Below are positions 1-11,354 of a DNA stretch of 64,000 nucleotides, in pieces. The translations under genes were made by a program, and so were the position numbers. The DNA comes from Psococerastis gibbosa (taxonomy: Eukaryota > Arthropoda > Insecta > Psocodea > Psocidae). The number at the start of each line of letters is the position of its first letter. The stretch's first letter is position 1. The stretch is from the NCBI GenBank assembly GCA_963971405.1, contig OZ020485.1:1736001-1800000 (forward strand). Direction: 5' to 3'. The notes beneath the pieces are model-generated. The model ran no database searches and was not told where the DNA came from. It saw only the letters and a list, made by a program, of their open reading frames with translations.

Positions 1-1040
1 AGAAGATCCCATGTGTTAAGGATAGGCCTAGTTTTTGTTGGTAGAAGTCGGAATAGTTTCCAAGAGGTGGATAGGACCGTTTGTGGTGTCATTGGCGACC
101 AGACTACGCGGTACACTCTAGTCAAAATATTTAATGGTACGGTAGTCTACAATCACTCACCTCTGTGGTGATCCCCGCTTTCGGAAAGGGAATATAAGGC
201 AGACATGAAAATAGTAGCAGTTGTTTGGCATTCTCTCGGCTCTCCAGTGGGTAATTTCAAATTGGTAGAGTAGCACTTGCAAAACTGGAACCAGTTGTTG
301 TTGCCTCGTCCTTTTTTAAACCTATCTTCACTGTATCAACTGTACTGCACATATTTCACGGCTATACTTACATGTGCAACAGCCGAACAAGTAGCAAAAG
401 TACAATATAATCCGCGAGCATGAAGAAATCATTCGGGTCTTAGCTTAGACCACAAGAATCAAAGAACCTGAGTCTCTATATATTTTTTAATTTGGTTTTA
501 GAAAATAAGCGTATACTAAATTGGTTGCAAATGGTTTCAGCTTGAGTTTTTAGTCCCTAATGGTTGGAGGAGAAAATAATATATGTGATGCTATCATGAT
601 TGTTTCCATGTTAGATGATTGGTTCTGTTCATCCCTTATTCCCCCTGGTGGAGATCGGAACACCTATGCATTCATTTATAATCTATATTATCTGAATATT
701 TCCATGTATTTAAATTAGACTCAGGTAAAAAAAAAATAATAATGGATCTCATTGTCAGCCAATATAAAGATTGGGTTTAGTATGTGTGACACGTTATTGT
801 TTCTGTATTGATTTAATGTACAATTATTGGCATGCAATCACGGCAGCATAGCAGATTGTCGCACACGCTGGCTGCTCGAACATTGCATTACTCAACTTTG
901 TGTTGTGCATTTCCTGTGCAAGGGCACCCCACTAGACACCAACTCAACAGCCCAAGTTACTTTCACTAGGCAGGTAAAAAGTAGGCAGATGTTTCCCCGG
1001 AAGTCTGCTCGTTTTACTCGGGCATTTTCAGTTTTACCAT
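1..1040. other. Unannotated AT-rich DNA
   Basis: I see no gene or recognisable element. It contains a short A-run near 730 and one TAGGCCTA palindrome near 25. Open frames here are short and their composition is not protein-like. Confidence 0.6.
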
Positions 1041-1045
1041 GTGTG

Positions 1046-1772
1046 GGACGAAATTTTCGATTCCGAGATTTCAACGGATTTACACGTTTTGAGGTCCCAG
1101 GAACCCAAAAAAGTGGTTTTTACGAAATGTCTGTCTGTCGCTCTGTCTGTCGCTCTGTCGCTCTGTCTATCGCTCTGTCTGTCTGTGCGTCGATAAACTA
1201 CTCGGTCGATTTTGATGAAATTCGGCATGTAGGTTCACACAAATCATACCTCGGGACAATTTTTTTTTGTTTTGGGCTAACTCAATTTGGGGGGGGGGGG
1301 TTATTTTCAAGAAACTCATAAAAAACGTCTAAAAAAATTATTTCTCGAAAACGGCTCCAACGATTTCTTTTAAATTCACATATTATATTGTAGTCGTAAT
1401 TAATGTTAACAAAATGCGGGGGGTCGCTTGCCCCTTGATAGTTTGCTTCTGGGGGTAAAAAAATAAAAATAACTAAATTTTAATAAAAAATGACTGAAAA
1501 ATAATTTTTTTTTTGTGAAACCTTTCCATCGATGATTTCTACCTTCAGGCATGCTTTAGGTGATTAATTGAGTAAAGAAACCGAACAGGTTGCTTACCCA
1601 AAAAATTATTTGGTTTTGTGCAAAAAAAAAGTTTTTGAAAAAACGATAGAAAATTCACAGTCAAATGCATTGTGTGCCCTGCCATTATTATTGTGTGGTA
1701 ATTTGTTGGTCTGACCTATCTAGAATTTACTTCACCTCCAGTGACGTCAGATGGACAACCCCCCCCCCCCCC
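1046..1772 (+). repeat. GCTTTCC-family repeat, copy 1
   Basis: This non-coding interspersed repeat shares blocks, in order, with copies near 21.2, 25.1, 26.4, 29.4, 39.0 and 40.9 kb. The blocks are a GATTTCAACGGATTTACACG segment, AGGTCCCAGGAACCC, a GTCT/GCTCTGTC microsatellite, GATTTTGATGAAATTCGGCA, GGTTCACA, a poly-G tract, CGGCTCCAACGATTTCTTTT, a GCTTGCCCCTTGATAGTTTG segment and a terminal poly-C run. The left GCTTTCC terminus is missing, so the copy is truncated at that end. Open frames across it are microsatellite translations. Confidence 0.85.
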
Positions 1773-1789
1773 CATTTAATAATAGCCTA

Positions 1790-2355
1790 GCTAGAAGGTC
1801 GAGTGGGAGGGTGGCCGAAGAAGAGATTCACGATGGCTCAACTGAGCACGCAGGAGCTGGAGTGTAACAAGACCTGAAGAGGACCGAAAGAGAAGGAGGT
1901 TATATGTAGGGAGTTACTGCCAACCAATCGAAAATAAGAAAAGAAGGCGAAGGAGTTGTCCACGGTGTTTGTGTGTTTGCTGGCTGGATAACATAAATGC
2001 TTGTAAACCGTTTGTAAATTTGGATGGAGAAAATAAGACTACTGTTCTGTTGTAAATTGCAAAGCACTCGAGTGACGAATTCACTTCTTTGATCTTTTAT
2101 AAAACTCGCAAATTAACTCCTCAACTGTAATTTACATAGGGAAATGAGTTTTTACCCTTGTTTGTTTCTGTAAGGGTAAAGTGAGACAAGTTTATGGACT
2201 AAACTTGAATCATAGATTGCCTAATAATATGTAGCTCAAGTTTTCTCAATAGAGACACATTATAGGTTTTGAAATTACATACCGTGGTTAACAAAATTAA
2301 ACCGTGAGCCTGCTCAGTATAATTATTTGCGACAATGCCAACATAAGCTTGTTAG
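1790..2355. other. Unannotated DNA
   Basis: No gene or repeat was recognised. A short open stretch near 1833 (MAQLSTQELE) is too short and isolated to support. Confidence 0.5.
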
Positions 2356-3236
2356 TACCTACACTGAAACAAATTTTTACGAAAGCCATTTTCGTAAGCG
2401 TTTTTTTCGTTAGTGCAACGAAACATTATTATCGTAGTTCGTTGCATTAACAATATGGCTTTTCGTTAAAGTTCATTGTCGTTGGGTTAACAAAAGTGAC
2501 TTTTTCGTTAGCCATTATCGTTGCTACTACGAAAAGCGCCTTAACGAAAACCCGCAATTTTCGGTTTTCGTTAATGCAACGAAACTTTGGAAGGTTTTGA
2601 TATGCATGTGATAACCAAGAAACACATTAAAAGATGAAATTACAACGAATGAAACCATTTGTCTAAAGAATTTGGTATAATTACGAAGTTTCCTTTAAGC
2701 TCATATAGCAATTCACAAATTTACTATCATATATGGATGCGGCTAGGCCCCTAGCTTTTACCTAAGAAATTCAACCCATTTTTAATGATGGCATGAAAAA
2801 TGCAGCGAAGAACGGGGGCTGTAGGGCTTCACGGAATTCGGGTTCGAGGATTGGTTCGAACCGAACCTAAAGTTCTTTATCGTCGAACTGAAGTGAGGGA
2901 AAGGTTCATTTCGAGGTTAGGCTTATATCTTATGAGACCTCAACTAATGGCCCATGATTAGAGAGGCTTGCGAAGGGGTGACCCCGGCAGTCGCAGATAA
3001 AACATTTTAGGCTACATTGAGGCGCATGAGTACTCATCACGAGCTTTCCTAGATTCCCGAGGTTCGGTTTGGATTAGAAAATTGATATGGGATTGCTTGT
3101 TTCAAGCTGGGCCAGACAATTTTGGAAGAACGTAACCTCAACCCGAGTGTAACTGCAAAGACTTTCACGGCCAGACTCGAATGAAGCACCAGTAGAATCC
3201 AAGCTGATGGGCCGTGGTCGAAATGAAAGCGAACTT

Positions 3237-3277
3237 CCAAACGTTTCGTCAACATCTGCGGTTGACAACTACAGCGG
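3237..3277 (-). ncRNA. Decayed hammerhead-like motif in inverted arm
   Basis: The minus strand carries the same stem II (GUCAAC/GUUGAC) and GAAACGUU as the plus-strand motif at 3358-3398. The catalytic core reads CUGUAGU instead of CUGANGA, so self-cleavage is not expected. Confidence 0.45.
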
Positions 3278-3357
3278 CGCTGCGTAGACTTCGAAGATTG
3301 TACTATATTGACTCGCTACGGAGCCACCGAGGTACAATCTTCGAAGTTTACGCAGCG

Positions 3358-3398
3358 CTACTGAAGATGTCAACCGCAGATGTTGACGAAACGTTTGG
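3358..3398 (+). ncRNA. Hammerhead ribozyme-like motif (type I layout)
   Basis: Elements in order: stem I strand CUA; core CUGAAGA; one extra U; stem II GUCAAC paired with GUUGAC across a 7-nt loop; GAA; palindromic ACGU as a minimal stem III; U at position 17; stem I return UGG. Stem II is perfectly paired here, whereas the 46-kb copy has a G-U pair at the same step. Stem III has no loop in a monomer, so activity would probably need a dimer. Hammerheads are known in Penelope-like elements; activity here is inferred. Confidence 0.6.
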
Positions 3399-4666
3399 AA
3401 GTCGCTTTCATTTCTACCACGGCCCATCAGCCCGGATTCTACTGGTTCTTCATTCCCTCAACCTGAATATATAGTCGAACCAAAGCGAAGCAAGGTTCAG
3501 CTCGAGGTTCGGTTCGTGAAGCACTGTGCTTTTCCTTAAAACCCAGCTTAGAGTGGCATATACACCACAGTGACCCAGGCAGTCGCAGTTTAATTTTTAA
3601 GCTACATGTACTAACTGTTGACAGAGTGGTTCATTGTGGGGAATACATTGTTCCAACCCTTCATTAATCATTTTTACGAAACTGCATGTTTTTCGTAACT
3701 GTAACGACAATGGGTTTCGTAAAGATGTTTCGTAAATTTGACGAAACTGGGTTTTTGTCGTATGGGCTACGAAATACAAGGCCTGAGCAGTGAAGTGCGC
3801 ACATCCTTTTCGCTCCTGGTACGAAATGGAATGGGAGAGGGTCGCAGGTTTTCTGAGTTTTCTCCCATTACCATTATGAATTCAGTCCGTTTCCAAATCG
3901 CATCAGTAACGGAGCCATTGCTACTTTTTTCTATTTTATCATTTAATATATCATAATTATTGGTCTTACTTTTATTTATTGTTTATTATTTTATTATTAC
4001 AATTACTGTTGTAACATGCATCATAATATAATGAAAGAACAAATAATTGAAATGAATTACCCTATTTTATTTACTACAAGTCGCAAATTTCCCTCACTAA
4101 CACATATATTGTATTTTTACCTGTAACTGTAAGGCAGTAGGCTAACGGGACTCCCTTCACTTTGTTACCTTGCTATGTTATTGATTCAGTTGATATGGCA
4201 ATAGAAAGCCCCCCCCCCCCCCCCCGGCTACGGTAACAGCAACGAAAGTAGCTAACAAAAGCCAGCAAGGCTACTATCATAGTAACGAAAGTAGCTAACG
4301 AAAGTGAGCTAGGCAACGAAAATACTTTCGTAAAGGGGACGAAATGCCCTACGAAACTAAAACTTGATTTTGTAATTATCAACGAAAGTCTGAACGAATG
4401 GGTTCGGGAATACTCGGGTATCATCGGGTTTGGTCGGAAAACTTTTGGGCATTATCGTTAGTGCAACGAAATTGGATTTTCGTTAGCGGGCTACGAAACT
4501 GCACTTTCGTAAGATTAACGAAAATAACACGAGCAAATAGTTTAAGAAAGTGTAACGAACGTGCTTACGAAAACGCATTTCGTTAATTCAATGAATCGCA
4601 TTTCGTAGCTCAGTTTCAACGAAGTCTTTTCGTTCCCACTACAAAAACGTTTTTAGAGTGTATACC

Positions 4667-5195
4667 GGCTATACCCCAGTATGGAAGGTAGGCTATATCA
4701 GGGGAACCGCGACAAACTTCTAGGGTGTGTTCCCTGTTCAATCTGTGGGAAAAACAGCCCATATATTGTGATGCACCGAAAATGAACCGTTACCGCGAGT
4801 TAGGGGCGGATTAAGGGCAAAATGAGGAAAATGTGCAGAGCTTGAGGAAAATGCGTCCCAACTAAGCAGATTGTATCGTAGATCTTAGGATTGACTATGA
4901 GCATATTTAAAATTGCCCATCAGGATATTACATTATCTTTTGGCGAAAATGTCGTGTGGCCCTAGACTCAAAATTGGTTTGGAAACCTGAAAGTTGCTTG
5001 CAAATTCAAATTATTTTTGAAGTGAAACTTCTTTATCGACGTAGGGAGAAAAATCTTGTTAAAATAAATAAATAAATAAATAATCGTTTATTTGCAAACA
5101 GACAATGTCCAATAATATGGAAATTAGCGCCATCTTGGTGACACGCCATCTTGTTACGCGCCATCTTGTTACGCGCCATCCTGATTTCTGTACTC
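4667..5195. other. Unannotated DNA
   Basis: It holds a short AAATA-type simple repeat near 5063-5083 and a CGCCATCTTG direct repeat near 5127-5180. No gene was seen. Confidence 0.5.
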
Positions 5196-5199
5196 ATGG

Positions 5200-6170
5200 A
5201 TGACGCTCATTTTTGGGCAGATGTAGAAGGCCTATCTCAATTTAAATTATACTCATGTCGTCGTCGATTCTTCCTCTTTCAAAATTTGCCCCAAATTTGC
5301 CGATTTTCAGCGAAAATAGGCCTTTTTCCGCCGCTTTTTTGGAGGTATTAATATCAATTTCAAAACTTCAAACTACTTTCGTTCTTTTCCACCTTTCTTA
5401 CTCTTTCTAGACATGTATTCAGTTTTACTATCCGTCTCTTCGTCCAGTGTCAGGTGAGTGTATAAGCTTGTTTCGGCGGAAAACAGGTTCAAAGAGTACT
5501 CTTCAAAATTAGGCCTACATGCATAGAGTAAAAAAATTCCACAGCCTGCAATTTTCAACCAAAATAATTTTTAATGTCTCATGAGAAGCAGTATAAATTA
5601 AGGTTTCAAACGAGTATAAATACATATTTTCAAATTTACCCCTGCACCCATTAAACACGAGTGGAACACAAAATTTCAAAAAAAGACGCGAAAAAATTCA
5701 TTTCCAGCAATCCGAATTGCATATGCGGGCTTAAAGCTATTTTATGGGCAGATTTAGAAGACCTATCTCAATTTAAATTATACCCATGTCTTCGTCTATT
5801 CTTCTCCTTCCAGGCCATGCTATATTGGTGGTGATCAAGCAAGGGGTTTGGCTTTGGGGGTGTGAAACGTCAAAGGGTGCGCACGATTTTCAACAAAAAT
5901 AGGCCTCTTTCGGCCGCGCTATTATCTATTTAAAAAATTAAAAATACTTAAGGGCTTTTCCACATTTTTTTTCTCTTTCCAGTCATATATTATGTCAGTG
6001 AAATTTAGGCACTGTCACGTTAAACTATCGTCTGTAAACCGACTTACAGACATCCAATATAAGTAAGGAAATGCTTATAATCTTAGCAACAATAAGGTAA
6101 AATAACACAATTGAATTATTTGTATACATGTTTATAATAGTAAAAGCCTTTTGCTTAAAATTTATCTAAT
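5200..6170 (+). repeat. GCAGATNTAGAAGG-family repeat, longest copy
   Basis: This interspersed non-coding repeat matches 45322-46110 over most of its length, and 11090-11350 and 17757-17890 over part of it. Diagnostic blocks are GGGCAGATTTAGAAG, CTCAATTTAAATTA, CAGGCCATGCTATATT, AAGCAAGGGGTTTGGCTTT, GTGAAACGTCA and ACTATCGTCTGTAAACCGAC. The GGGCAGAT block occurs twice within this copy (about 5212 and 5746), so it contains an internal duplication. No long frame is present. Confidence 0.8.
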
Positions 6171-6194
6171 TTAGATTTACTTAACCAAAATCTG

Positions 6195-6825
6195 TAACTA
6201 CTGTACTACTGGATGTACAAAAATATGTGAAAACCCTTAACCCATGAAACCAATAAATCGTATACAATTGACCGAGGCCCCAGTCATCATCTTGTATGTA
6301 TATGTACAGGAGTATCAACAGATCAGATGTTGACCTACACCGGCTTGGGTACTCGTATATATGCTATTGTTACGTGAAAGTCAATATTTAGGGGCAATCA
6401 CGTCACTTCGCAGAATGCACATACACATGCAACCAAAATCAGTCAGAGGAAGGATTGATACAGACATGATGGGATTATCAATGAAAGAGCACTGACATAA
6501 AGCCGTGACAATGTGCAAGATGTACGTGTTTAGAGCAAAGAAGAGACTAAATAAAGTTATGCAGAGAAGCGAAAGTGCAATGGTACATAAAAGCATTACA
6601 AAATTACCCATCAAAAACCGAAGACGGGAAAGAACATATTCTGCTCGGGCGCTAAATAAACCGAAAGGGGGAGGCTGCAGGGAAGCGCTCCACAAAAATG
6701 TATAATTTAGGGTTCTTTCTAACCCCCTCCCTGCCCTTGGATTAGCTGTCGGAGGTCCTATGTTCAAGAAAGGAGGAAAAGTTGTAAAGTTTTACAGGGG
6801 GGGGGGATTGAACGTAATGTATTAT
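6195..6825. other. Unannotated DNA
   Basis: A 128-residue open frame on the minus strand (6381-6767) has no recognisable domain and low-complexity composition, so I do not call it. A poly-G run sits at about 6796-6806. Confidence 0.5.
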
Positions 6826-6829
6826 TTAA

Positions 6830-7046
6830 CAAGGTCGTAACCAGGGGGAGGGGGTTGTGTGTTTGTGACCACCCCCACACATGTCCTCCCGTGCCCCTCT
6901 TTTGCAGGTATGTGAATCTTGGTCGGTAAAATCTAAACTTTACTGCTATCAAAATGTGTCAAACCACAAAACCCCACTAATTCGGGCCCATTTCACCAAG
7001 CATTATCTCCTGAAACACCCCCTTAAAACTCGTGGATACGGCCTTG
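6830..7046. mobile_element. hAT-type MITE, 217 bp
   Basis: The ends are CAAGGTCGTAACC on the left and GGATACGGCCTTG on the right, inverted with two mismatches. They resemble the CAGGGCCGTAGC ends of the larger element at 47168-48634. The flanking 8-mers TTATTTAA and GTATTTAG agree at 6 of 8 positions, consistent with an aged 8-bp hAT target duplication. The right part is a single copy, in reverse, of the unit that forms the minisatellite at 47.2-48.0 kb. It is non-coding. Confidence 0.65.
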
Positions 7047-7049
7047 GTA

Positions 7050-10000
7050 TTTAGGGTAGGCTATTTTTTCAAGTATAGATGACCATCGAAATGTTCAACA
7101 CTTATGAGCAACTCTTACCCTCACAACATTCATACTTTGAATTAGGTACCAATAATTTTCAATTTCTAATATGGCAGATTAGTGCATTGCATTTAAGCTT
7201 CAATTATAAAATATTTCTTTTGTTAGAAAATGGCAACTAGATCAAATTTAAATCTTCAAGAAAGTTCTTCTCCTTTAATTGTTCTATTTTTATATCTTTT
7301 TCAAGATCACTCATCTTAATTTTATTAATTGTATGTTCTATTTCATATTTAATAGTTGCAATAATTTCAAATAAAATTACAAACCGATTTCTTATGTGCA
7401 TAAGAGAGGATAGAAATCATAGAAAATATAAGTAAATTTGCGGCGTGTAGCATAAGATTTTGGTAGGCTACATACAACAGGGACAGGCTAATTAGTGGGC
7501 TTGGCAATACTGTTCATTTAAAATAAAAGCCAACCTGCTGGAAATGCATGCATCTCGAGTTTGCAGCGCAAATTCTATTCAGATAAAGCAATGTCTGCTT
7601 TTTTCAATGTACGAATATATACCGCGAAATTAAGAGTATTTCAATGTTTTTAATGAAGCTTACATCCGTACGGTACCTACACTCAGTTCCAGCATTGAGG
7701 TCAGGTAACTTGACATGCCTTTTCACTAAGTTAGGCTTAGTTTCAGTAATAGGCGTATACTGGAAAGAGGAGATTGAGGGTACCTGTACCAATCAGTTTC
7801 TGGATTTCAATTGATTGTGTCACATTGTAAATTTTGGAAAGCTTTAATAACATATTTTTTATTTTGAGTAAGGAGTCCTTGAAACTAAAGGTAGCCTACT
7901 GTAGCTCCTGAAAGCCTCTTGCCTTTTTGGGCCAAAACTCGAAAGAAACCACCCCAACTACCATTACAAAAGAAAGGATACAAAAAGAATTTTCCAATGA
8001 TGTGTTAGCTTTGAGAATAGGAATCACAGGTTCAGCAACAGCATTCCTTTCTCGTGGAAAAAACAATAACGAAACACCCCGACTGGAGTAGCTTAATACA
8101 GATACAGATCACAGATGCCCGATTTCTGAATTGAGGTCCTAAATTATATAGAATTGGAATCAAGAGAATCAAAAATCTCGATTAAACTTGGAACCGGAAG
8201 TGACACCCATTGACCAATTGTGGATCAAGGTAAAATTGGATCAAACATGATTTCCAATAGGATCGTTAAGAAGACTGGGTCTGTGAGGAATTCACTACGG
8301 ATGCATGCCAATTAATAATGAGTTTCTCCTACCCCCAGTCTTTTAAGCACATGACGTCACACCCAATGGTGCCCTGTCCCACTATACCCTACGTATATTG
8401 CTTATAATCAATCTTTGTATCCAACGAGGAGGAGACTATAATTATATTATCATGATAATATCATGAAAAATCATATTATGATTTTCTTCAATTGACAGTT
8501 CAAGTAATGACAATGAAGTGTAAAGTATATTACTATAGCACTATCAATAGGAATCGTTGTCAACCACTCGGTACGGTATTACTCAATTCTGGAATCGATT
8601 TGAATGGAATCGGATGGCCCTATTCACTCACTAATGATTTTTAATGCAGAGTGTTTGAGGGGGTTTAACATTGTGCGTTTCTGGAGTTTCAGAGAATGGT
8701 GAGCATTCTATGCAATAAAGACTAAAGAGGGAGCACATTGTGACGGAAATGGCAAGCAGCTGAGAAATGTTGTGTAAACAAGGCCAACATGACAACTGCT
8801 CGTTAGCAGCCACTCACAGCACTTCCTGCTTGACCCAGAAACCCCCACCAATTTTCACACGTACCACTCAATCTGCAACATAACCTCCCGACCATGTGTT
8901 ACATTCCTATTGTCAGACTTGAGTTGGCGAAGAATTTCAAAGACAACTGTCACTTAGATCACAGATACCGGCAGTGCTAACTACCAAAATCGCCGAGACC
9001 AAGATGGAGGCTAGATGAGCATTGGTGTTGGTGTGATGGCTCCGAGATTGAGCAGAAAGGGTACTGAGGGATTAAACATGTCACTTTGCCTAATTGGTTG
9101 CTCAATTTATCATTGCGAGTCACGCAGACAACTTGCTGTGCGCCCCAACCCAACTGCAACGCTACACTTTCATTGCTTTCCTGGCACTTTTCTCCCCCAG
9201 GGGAGGTGTTTAGGAACAAATAGGCCTCAAATAGTTTTTCATAGCAGTAACGTTTATAAATAGATTTTACACACGATGTCGCGATGAATGTAATTGCTAA
9301 CAAAGAAGCCCGGTGGCCTCCCCAGGTGATTTTTTTTTTAAATAGGCCCGAAATAGTGCGCGTTTACTCACTTTGTTAGAAAAAAATTGGTTTTATTGAA
9401 TTATTATTTTTTGAATAATTAGGACCGAAATACTACGACCTCGTAGAAAATCGTGGGACTTTAAGACTTTATTATTCAATGGTCAATAAGGGTATTTGCG
9501 TTGAGTTTGCTGTTCAGTACTGTAAGTAAAAGTACGACTACGTTACGACACCGACGTCTATCTCATTTTATCTATTGCTCTAGAGAGTTCACTATAGGTA
9601 TAGATGATCACAGTGACCATTAAAAGATTTAAATCATTAAATGAATAAATAAATTAATATGTACATTTCCAGTTTATTTCTTAACCAAAACTAGGCCTAT
9701 ATCGTATAAAAACAGACCAAGTTTCTGTGCAAAAAAAGTTGCAACGCATTTACACAATAAGTTTACATAAAGATGCGAAACTGATACTTGACCGGCTGCC
9801 ACGCTGTAGCCTAATTACAAACATAAAAGTATAATTTACTCATCCAAAAAAATACTTTCACTTTTGGTTTCTATTTTATTTAGATAATAAATTGTGTAGG
9901 GTAGGTACCTCAGAGACCCGTCACGGTTTCTGTAGTACGGTACCTACCGAAGCACGTACATGGCATACACTGTTAGTATAGTGTAGTCTATAGTAGCAGT

Positions 10001-10095
10001 AGTACGATATAATAGTACTAGTATAATATACTGTATTTCTTTACCGTGTGTAACTTAATTAAAGGGAGCGTCATTATTCGATATTGTAGGAGGTA
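7050..10095. other. Three kb without recognised genes
   Basis: All open frames are under 110 codons and none shows a domain I know. An 18-bp perfect AT palindrome lies at 8444-8461. No TIR, LINE tail or long repeat was recognised. Confidence 0.5.
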
Positions 10096-10178
10096 GGTAA
10101 GTTAGTTAATACAACAATACAATACAATAAATTTAAATTTCCATAAAAAGTTAAGTTATACAGTAATCGTAATGTATG

Positions 10179-10203
10179 CTGCAGGGCTCAGCCCGTGTGC
10201 AGC
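10179..10203 (-). other. LINE 3' UTR stem-loop
   Basis: On the minus strand, GCACACGGGCTGAGCCCTGC folds as GGGCT-GA-GCCC. The equivalent spot in the 57.4-kb copy keeps GGCT/AGCC pairing around a longer loop. It may be the 3' signal recognised by the element's RT; this is inference. Confidence 0.5.
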
Positions 10204-10248
10204 TTAAATTTGGAAAAAATCTGAATCTACGTTAAGTCAGTAAGTCAG

Positions 10249-10833
10249 TCAGTCTTCGTTTGTCGGTGTTAACTCGTTGAGATTTGTTTTTAGATATTTT
10301 CGAAATACGTTTAATTGTTTAATAGTTTTTACGTATGTCGGGAGTCTGTTGTAGTGCGTTAGTCCTACGTACTTGGCCTGTCGTTGTATGTAGGTCAGTC
10401 TTGTAATGGATACTTGTAGTGGCTGTGTTTCCATGTACCTAGTAACGTAATAGTGCTGTACTTGTGGTATTCTGTGTTTGTTTTTAAATGTAAGTGATAT
10501 TGCTTCAATGATAAATAACTGTTTTATTGTGGGTATTTCAGCTAATTTATGGAGTTCTTTGCTTGGGAAAGTATTCTCTTTTTTATGTATGACTTTTAGT
10601 ATTTTTCTTTGGGTGATATTTACTCTTTCAATCACATTTTGGTAAGCTCCGCCCCATGCTATAATTCCATAATTTAAGTGTGACTGCACTAATGCATGAT
10701 AGACACTAGTTAGCTGTTTTATATTCAAGATCTGTCTTAATTGGTAAAACTTATATATGGTTTTTCTTAATTTGGCAACCACATTTAAGATGTACTCTTC
10801 CCATTTAATTTTACTATCGAATGTTATTCCAAG
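10249..10833 (-). pseudogene. LINE reverse transcriptase C-terminal fragment
   Basis: The frame is open from about 10833 down to the stop near 10249 (roughly 194 codons; the first ATG is at 10782). It reads LGITFDSKIKW, then YHALVQSHLNYGIIAWGG, then ITQRKILKVIH and RLTYIQRQAKYVGLTHYNRL. These blocks match the post-catalytic region of the LINE at 56.7-57.2 kb, which has YHALVQSHLQYGITAWGG. It lacks the endonuclease and all catalytic RT motifs, so it is a dead 5'-truncated copy. Its long open frame suggests a younger age than the other LINE remnants here. The exact clade is uncertain. Confidence 0.8.
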
Positions 10834-10967
10834 TTAATGTTAGTTAGGTTATGTTATTTTAGTACTTAGTTTAGCTATGTATGTGCAATGGGTTAGAAGT
10901 AGACTACGCGTTTTAATTTGAGTCTATTTTAAGCTTCTTCATGAATATTTTAAGGGTAGGGCTGTTT

Positions 10968-11352
10968 TTGACGTGACAACGTCTAATAAATCGATGGCTG
11001 GAATACTAGGTGCATGTACGAAAAGTGTGATGTTCATGGGTGACGCGGGTCGGGAACGCGGGTCAGTAACGCGGGTTTAAAACAACTTTTTGATGGGCAG
11101 ATGTAGAAGGTCCATCTCAATTTAAATTATACCCATCTCTTTCTCTATCTTCCTCTTTCAGGCCATGCTACATTTGTTGTGATAGGGCAAGGGGTTCAAC
11201 TTTGGGGGGTGGAAAGGTGAGGAGGTGCGCCCAAATTTGGCCCGAATTTGCCGATTTTAATCGGCGCATTTTGATTTTAAGTAATATTTAGTGATTTAGG
11301 CGTTGTCACGTTAAACTATCGTCTCTAAACCGACTTTACAGGCCAAACAATT
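10968..11352 (+). repeat. GCAGATNTAGAAGG-family repeat with ACGCGGGT head
   Basis: It begins TTGACGTGACAACGTCTAAT, passes through GGTGCATGTACGAAAAGTG and two or three ACGCGGGT units, then enters the GGGCAGATGTAGAAGG body. The same order occurs at 17617-17890. This suggests a true left part of the family that is missing from the 5.2-kb and 45.6-kb copies. Confidence 0.75.
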
Positions 11353-11354
11353 TT

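Larger units (their letters stand above)
3144..3455 (+). mobile_element. Penelope-type terminal repeat, inverted pair
   Basis: This is a two-armed unit. The right arm (about 3312-3455) closely matches the repeats at 20432-20568 and 46424-46605. The left arm (about 3146-3300) is the same sequence inverted. Direct repeats CCTCAACC lie at 3136-3143 and 3456-3463 and could be an 8-bp target duplication. There is no coding sequence. The link to Penelope-like elements comes from the copy at 19.2-20.6 kb, where the same repeat follows a GIY-YIG reading frame and an inverted piece of it precedes the RT remnant. Confidence 0.7.
2360..4662. mobile_element. Foldback-like element rich in TAACGAAA/TTTCGTTA motifs
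   Basis: Both flanks (about 2370-2590, 3660-3780 and 4230-4640) are packed with short motifs on both strands: TACGAAA, TAACGAAA, TTTCGTTA and TTTCGTA. The outer ends are inverted relative to each other, TACACTGAAA on the left and TTAGAGTGTA on the right. Each end is followed by TACC (2356-2359 and 4663-4666), a possible 4-bp target duplication. No transposase frame is present. The centre is unrelated sequence plus a Penelope-type repeat. The motif-laden flanks suggest a foldback element. The family is not identified and the TSD is short enough to be chance. Confidence 0.55.
10109..10838 (-). mobile_element. 5'-truncated CR1/Jockey-group LINE copy
   Basis: The minus strand carries the C-terminal end of a LINE reverse transcriptase, a 3' UTR and a TATTG-rich tail (plus-strand AATACAACAATACAATAC). 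Exact GTTAGTTA 8-mers flank it at 10101-10108 and 10839-10846 and may be the target duplication. The same 3' structure, including a GCACACGGGCTGA hairpin, ends the longer LINE near 57.4 kb, so the two belong to related families. Confidence 0.7.

Noticed and set aside
1046-1321. 164-codon open frame with SVCRSV-type repeats
   Set aside because: It is the translation of the GTCT microsatellite and flanking GCTTTCC repeat; the same pattern is seen in other copies.
8444-8461. 18-bp perfect AT palindrome
   Set aside because: Low-complexity AT sequence in which such palindromes are expected by chance.
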